From positions 1 to 14,607 of the forward strand of contig JAFWFF010000129.1 in the NCBI GenBank assembly GCA_017515765.1: DNA of 14,607 nucleotides, read 5' to 3'. Position 1 is the first letter of the stretch. Every line of letters starts with the position of its first letter. Below, in pieces: positions 13,343 to 14,607 of this stretch. The DNA comes from Bacillota bacterium. GTDB taxonomy: Bacteria > Bacillota > Clostridia > Peptostreptococcales > Anaerovoracaceae. A program made the position numbers and the translations under genes. The notes beneath the pieces were generated by a model. It saw only the letters and a list, made by a program, of their open reading frames with translations. It did no database searches and was not told the DNA's origin.

Positions 13343-14275
13343 CTATATTCCGAGATATGCTTTCACGTTCGCGAACTCTATATTCGCCCTGCGCACGAGC
13401 GACTCCTCGGTGAGGAAGGCGGTGTGCGGCATGAGCTGGGTGTTCTTCGCGCTGACCAGCGGATAGTCGGCGGGGATGGGCGGTTCCATATCAAAGACGT
13501 CGATGCCGGCTCCGGCGATCCTGCCTTCGTTCAGGGCTTCGGCGAGCGCGGTGTTGTCGACGATCGGGCCTCTGGCGCAGTTTATGAATATGGCGGTCGG
13601 CTTCATCAAATCGATCTTCTCGCGGCTGATCATGCCCTTTGTCTCTGCGTTGTTCGGGGTGTGGAGGCTTATGATGTCGGAGGTCTTAAGGAGCTCGTCG
13701 AGCGGTACGTATTCGATGCCGGCGGCCTTTACTTCCTCGCGCTCATGGCGTGCTGTCGCGATGACCTTGGCTCCGAATGCCTGATACAGCTTGGCTGTCA
13801 TGAATCCGATGTTCCCGCAGCCGATGATGCCGACGGTCCTGCCGTGGATCTCACGGCCGGCGAGGCCGGCGGAAGTACCGCCGTTACGGACTCTCGCGTC
13901 GCCCTCGGCGAACTTTCTGAGCAGGCTGATCGTGAGGCCGAGCGCTTCCTCGGCGACGCAGATCTCGGAATAGCCGACGCAGTTCTGGACTTTGATGCCC
14001 TTCTCGGCGCAGGCGTCCAGGGCGACGTGGTCGACCCCGGCAAAGGCGACGGCCAGGAATTTCAGCTTGTCTGCCGCGCGAACGACGGCCTCCGGATACG
14101 GATTGTTCGCTATCATAACAACGTCCTGCCCGGCGCTCCTCCTGATGAGCTCCTCCGGATCGGTCGTCTTGGTATCGTAATAGGTGAAGCTGTGACCGGC
14201 GTCTGTGAGCGGCCGGGCCAGTTCTTCGATCAGTTCGCGGGATACTCCCAGCGGTTCAAGCAACGCGATATTCAT
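13343..14275 (-). CDS. D-isomer-specific 2-hydroxyacid dehydrogenase
   Basis: It reduces a 2-keto acid to the D-2-hydroxy acid (or the reverse) with NAD(P)H in the cytoplasm. The 310 residues show the Rossmann motif GIIGCGNIG (G152, G154, G157) and the catalytic triad: R235 in NCARGPIVD, E264 in DVFDMEPP and H284 in LMPHTAF. The end of the second Rossmann strand reads ATARHE, with R176 where NAD-specific enzymes usually have Asp. This hints at NADP(H) use. I chose the ATG at 14273-14275 because AGGAGGT is 7 nt upstream; the frame runs 17 codons further without a site. It is first in an operon with two guanidine-modifying enzymes. Substrate unknown. Confidence 0.9.
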   Translation of the reverse strand: MNIALLEPLGVSRELIEELARPLTDAGHSFTYYDTKTTDPEELIRRSAGQDVVMIANNPYPEAVVRAADKLKFLAVAFAGVDHVALDACAEKGIKVQNCVGYSEICVAEEALGLTISLLRKFAEGDARVRNGGTSAGLAGREIHGRTVGIIGCGNIGFMTAKLYQAFGAKVIATARHEREEVKAAGIEYVPLDELLKTSDIISLHTPNNAETKGMISREKIDLMKPTAIFINCARGPIVDNTALAEALNEGRIAGAGIDVFDMEPPIPADYPLVSAKNTQLMPHTAFLTEESLVRRANIEFANVKAYLGI

Positions 14276-14309
14276 TGGTGTACCTCCTGTTTCTTCCGGG
14301 CTCCGCTTC

Positions 14310-14369
14310 GGGACCGGTTCGTTCATATTCTGATATTACCATACTATCGGCCGCTTTGCTCGGGTGAAG
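14310..14369 (-). promoter_or_regulatory. Tentative promoter region of the dehydrogenase/ADI-like operon
   Basis: Upstream of the dehydrogenase on the minus strand, TTCACC and TAGTAT are 16 bp apart (about 14367 down to 14340). A second possible -10, TAATAT, follows three bases later. Both matches are modest (four of six bases each), so the exact site is uncertain. It lies back-to-back with the response-regulator promoter. Confidence 0.3.
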
Positions 14370-14423
14370 TGGGCCTTCGCGGCTATATTTTTTGCCCGGC
14401 ACGGGAACTGCCTTGCGTGCTTG

Positions 14424-14432
14424 TGGTATAAT
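14424..14432 (+). promoter_or_regulatory. Extended -10 promoter of the response regulator gene
   Basis: TGGTATAAT gives a perfect -10 (14427-14432) with the TG of an extended -10. No consensus -35 lies 16-18 bp upstream. Transcription would start near 14439, leaving a leader of about 43 nt before the ATG. Confidence 0.65.
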
Positions 14433-14481
14433 TCGGACAACGATACTTTCAGGTTTGCCGGTATCACGGCGGAGAAAAGAT

Positions 14482-14607
14482 ATGAGACTTTTGCTCGCGG
14501 AAGATGAAAGGATGCTCTCCGAAGCTTTGGTGGAGATGCTGACACATAACAATTATTCGGTCGACCCGGTCTACGACGGGGAGGACGCGCTGTACTACCT
14601 GCAGAAC
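14482..14607 (+). CDS. Response regulator, OmpR-type receiver domain (N-terminal 42 residues; cut by window edge)
   Basis: The ATG at 14482 has GGAG (14471-14474) 7 nt upstream and reads open to the edge. The visible part, MRLLLAEDERMLSEALVEML followed by NNYSVDPVYDGEDALYYLQ, is the first helix-strand part of a receiver domain. LLLAEDE supplies the acidic pair that binds Mg2+ (E7, D8), and DGEDAL is typical of OmpR/PhoB regulators. The phosphorylated Asp (about residue 51) lies beyond the edge. A sensor histidine kinase would be expected downstream. It is divergent from the dehydrogenase operon, with 206 nt between the start codons, so it could regulate that operon, but nothing in the sequence proves this. 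Confidence 0.88.
   Translation, partial: MRLLLAEDERMLSEALVEMLTHNNYSVDPVYDGEDALYYLQN

Overview
The window looks like chromosomal DNA of an anaerobic member of the Bacillota, most likely the Clostridia. Strong AGGAGG-type ribosome sites precede most genes, GC content is fairly high, there is a Clostridia-style phosphotransacetylase, and one membrane protein has a basic N-terminus of a type I associate with Firmicutes. This is inference from gene content; there is no rRNA or other taxonomic marker. I find 15 genes, two of them cut by the window edges. All but two are on the minus strand. No tRNA, rRNA, CRISPR array, IS element or integrase is seen.

Left end (1-1345, minus): a small membrane-protein operon, YwaF/TIGR02206-like protein (TTG start) then EamA-like half-transporter (GTG start) then an acidic protein cut by the edge. 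From 1346 to 1769 there is a gene-free, AT-richer stretch with a degenerate ~92-bp tandem repeat and several short palindromes. A lone plus-strand gene (1770-2633) encodes a probable PD-(D/E)XK-type nuclease. It ends at a strong bidirectional terminator shared with pta (phosphate acetyltransferase, minus).

Centre (3916-9487, minus): a self-contained operon. A near-consensus promoter (TTGACG-17-TACAAT) and an 18-bp perfect palindrome sit directly before a class III aminotransferase. Then follow a two-domain class II aldolase, a TetR regulator, an FGGY sugar kinase and a GtrA membrane protein, with a terminator after GtrA. Gaps are 12 nt or less, or ATGA overlaps. The TetR protein probably represses its own operon through the palindrome. 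The chemistry (transamination, aldol cleavage, sugar phosphorylation) suggests catabolism of an unidentified sugar or amino-polyol; I do not recognise the combination.

Right (9541-14275, minus): a second probable operon. It runs from a D-2-hydroxyacid dehydrogenase through two tandem paralogous arginine-deiminase/DDAH-type enzymes to an AT-rich pair: a voltage-gated K+ channel translationally coupled to a membrane-anchored protein of unknown function. The AT-rich pair looks like a later insertion. Divergently, at the right edge, an OmpR-type response regulator begins behind an extended -10 promoter.

The most interesting items are the TetR-controlled aminotransferase/aldolase/kinase operon, the K+ channel plus unknown protein cassette, and the duplicated guanidine-modifying enzymes.
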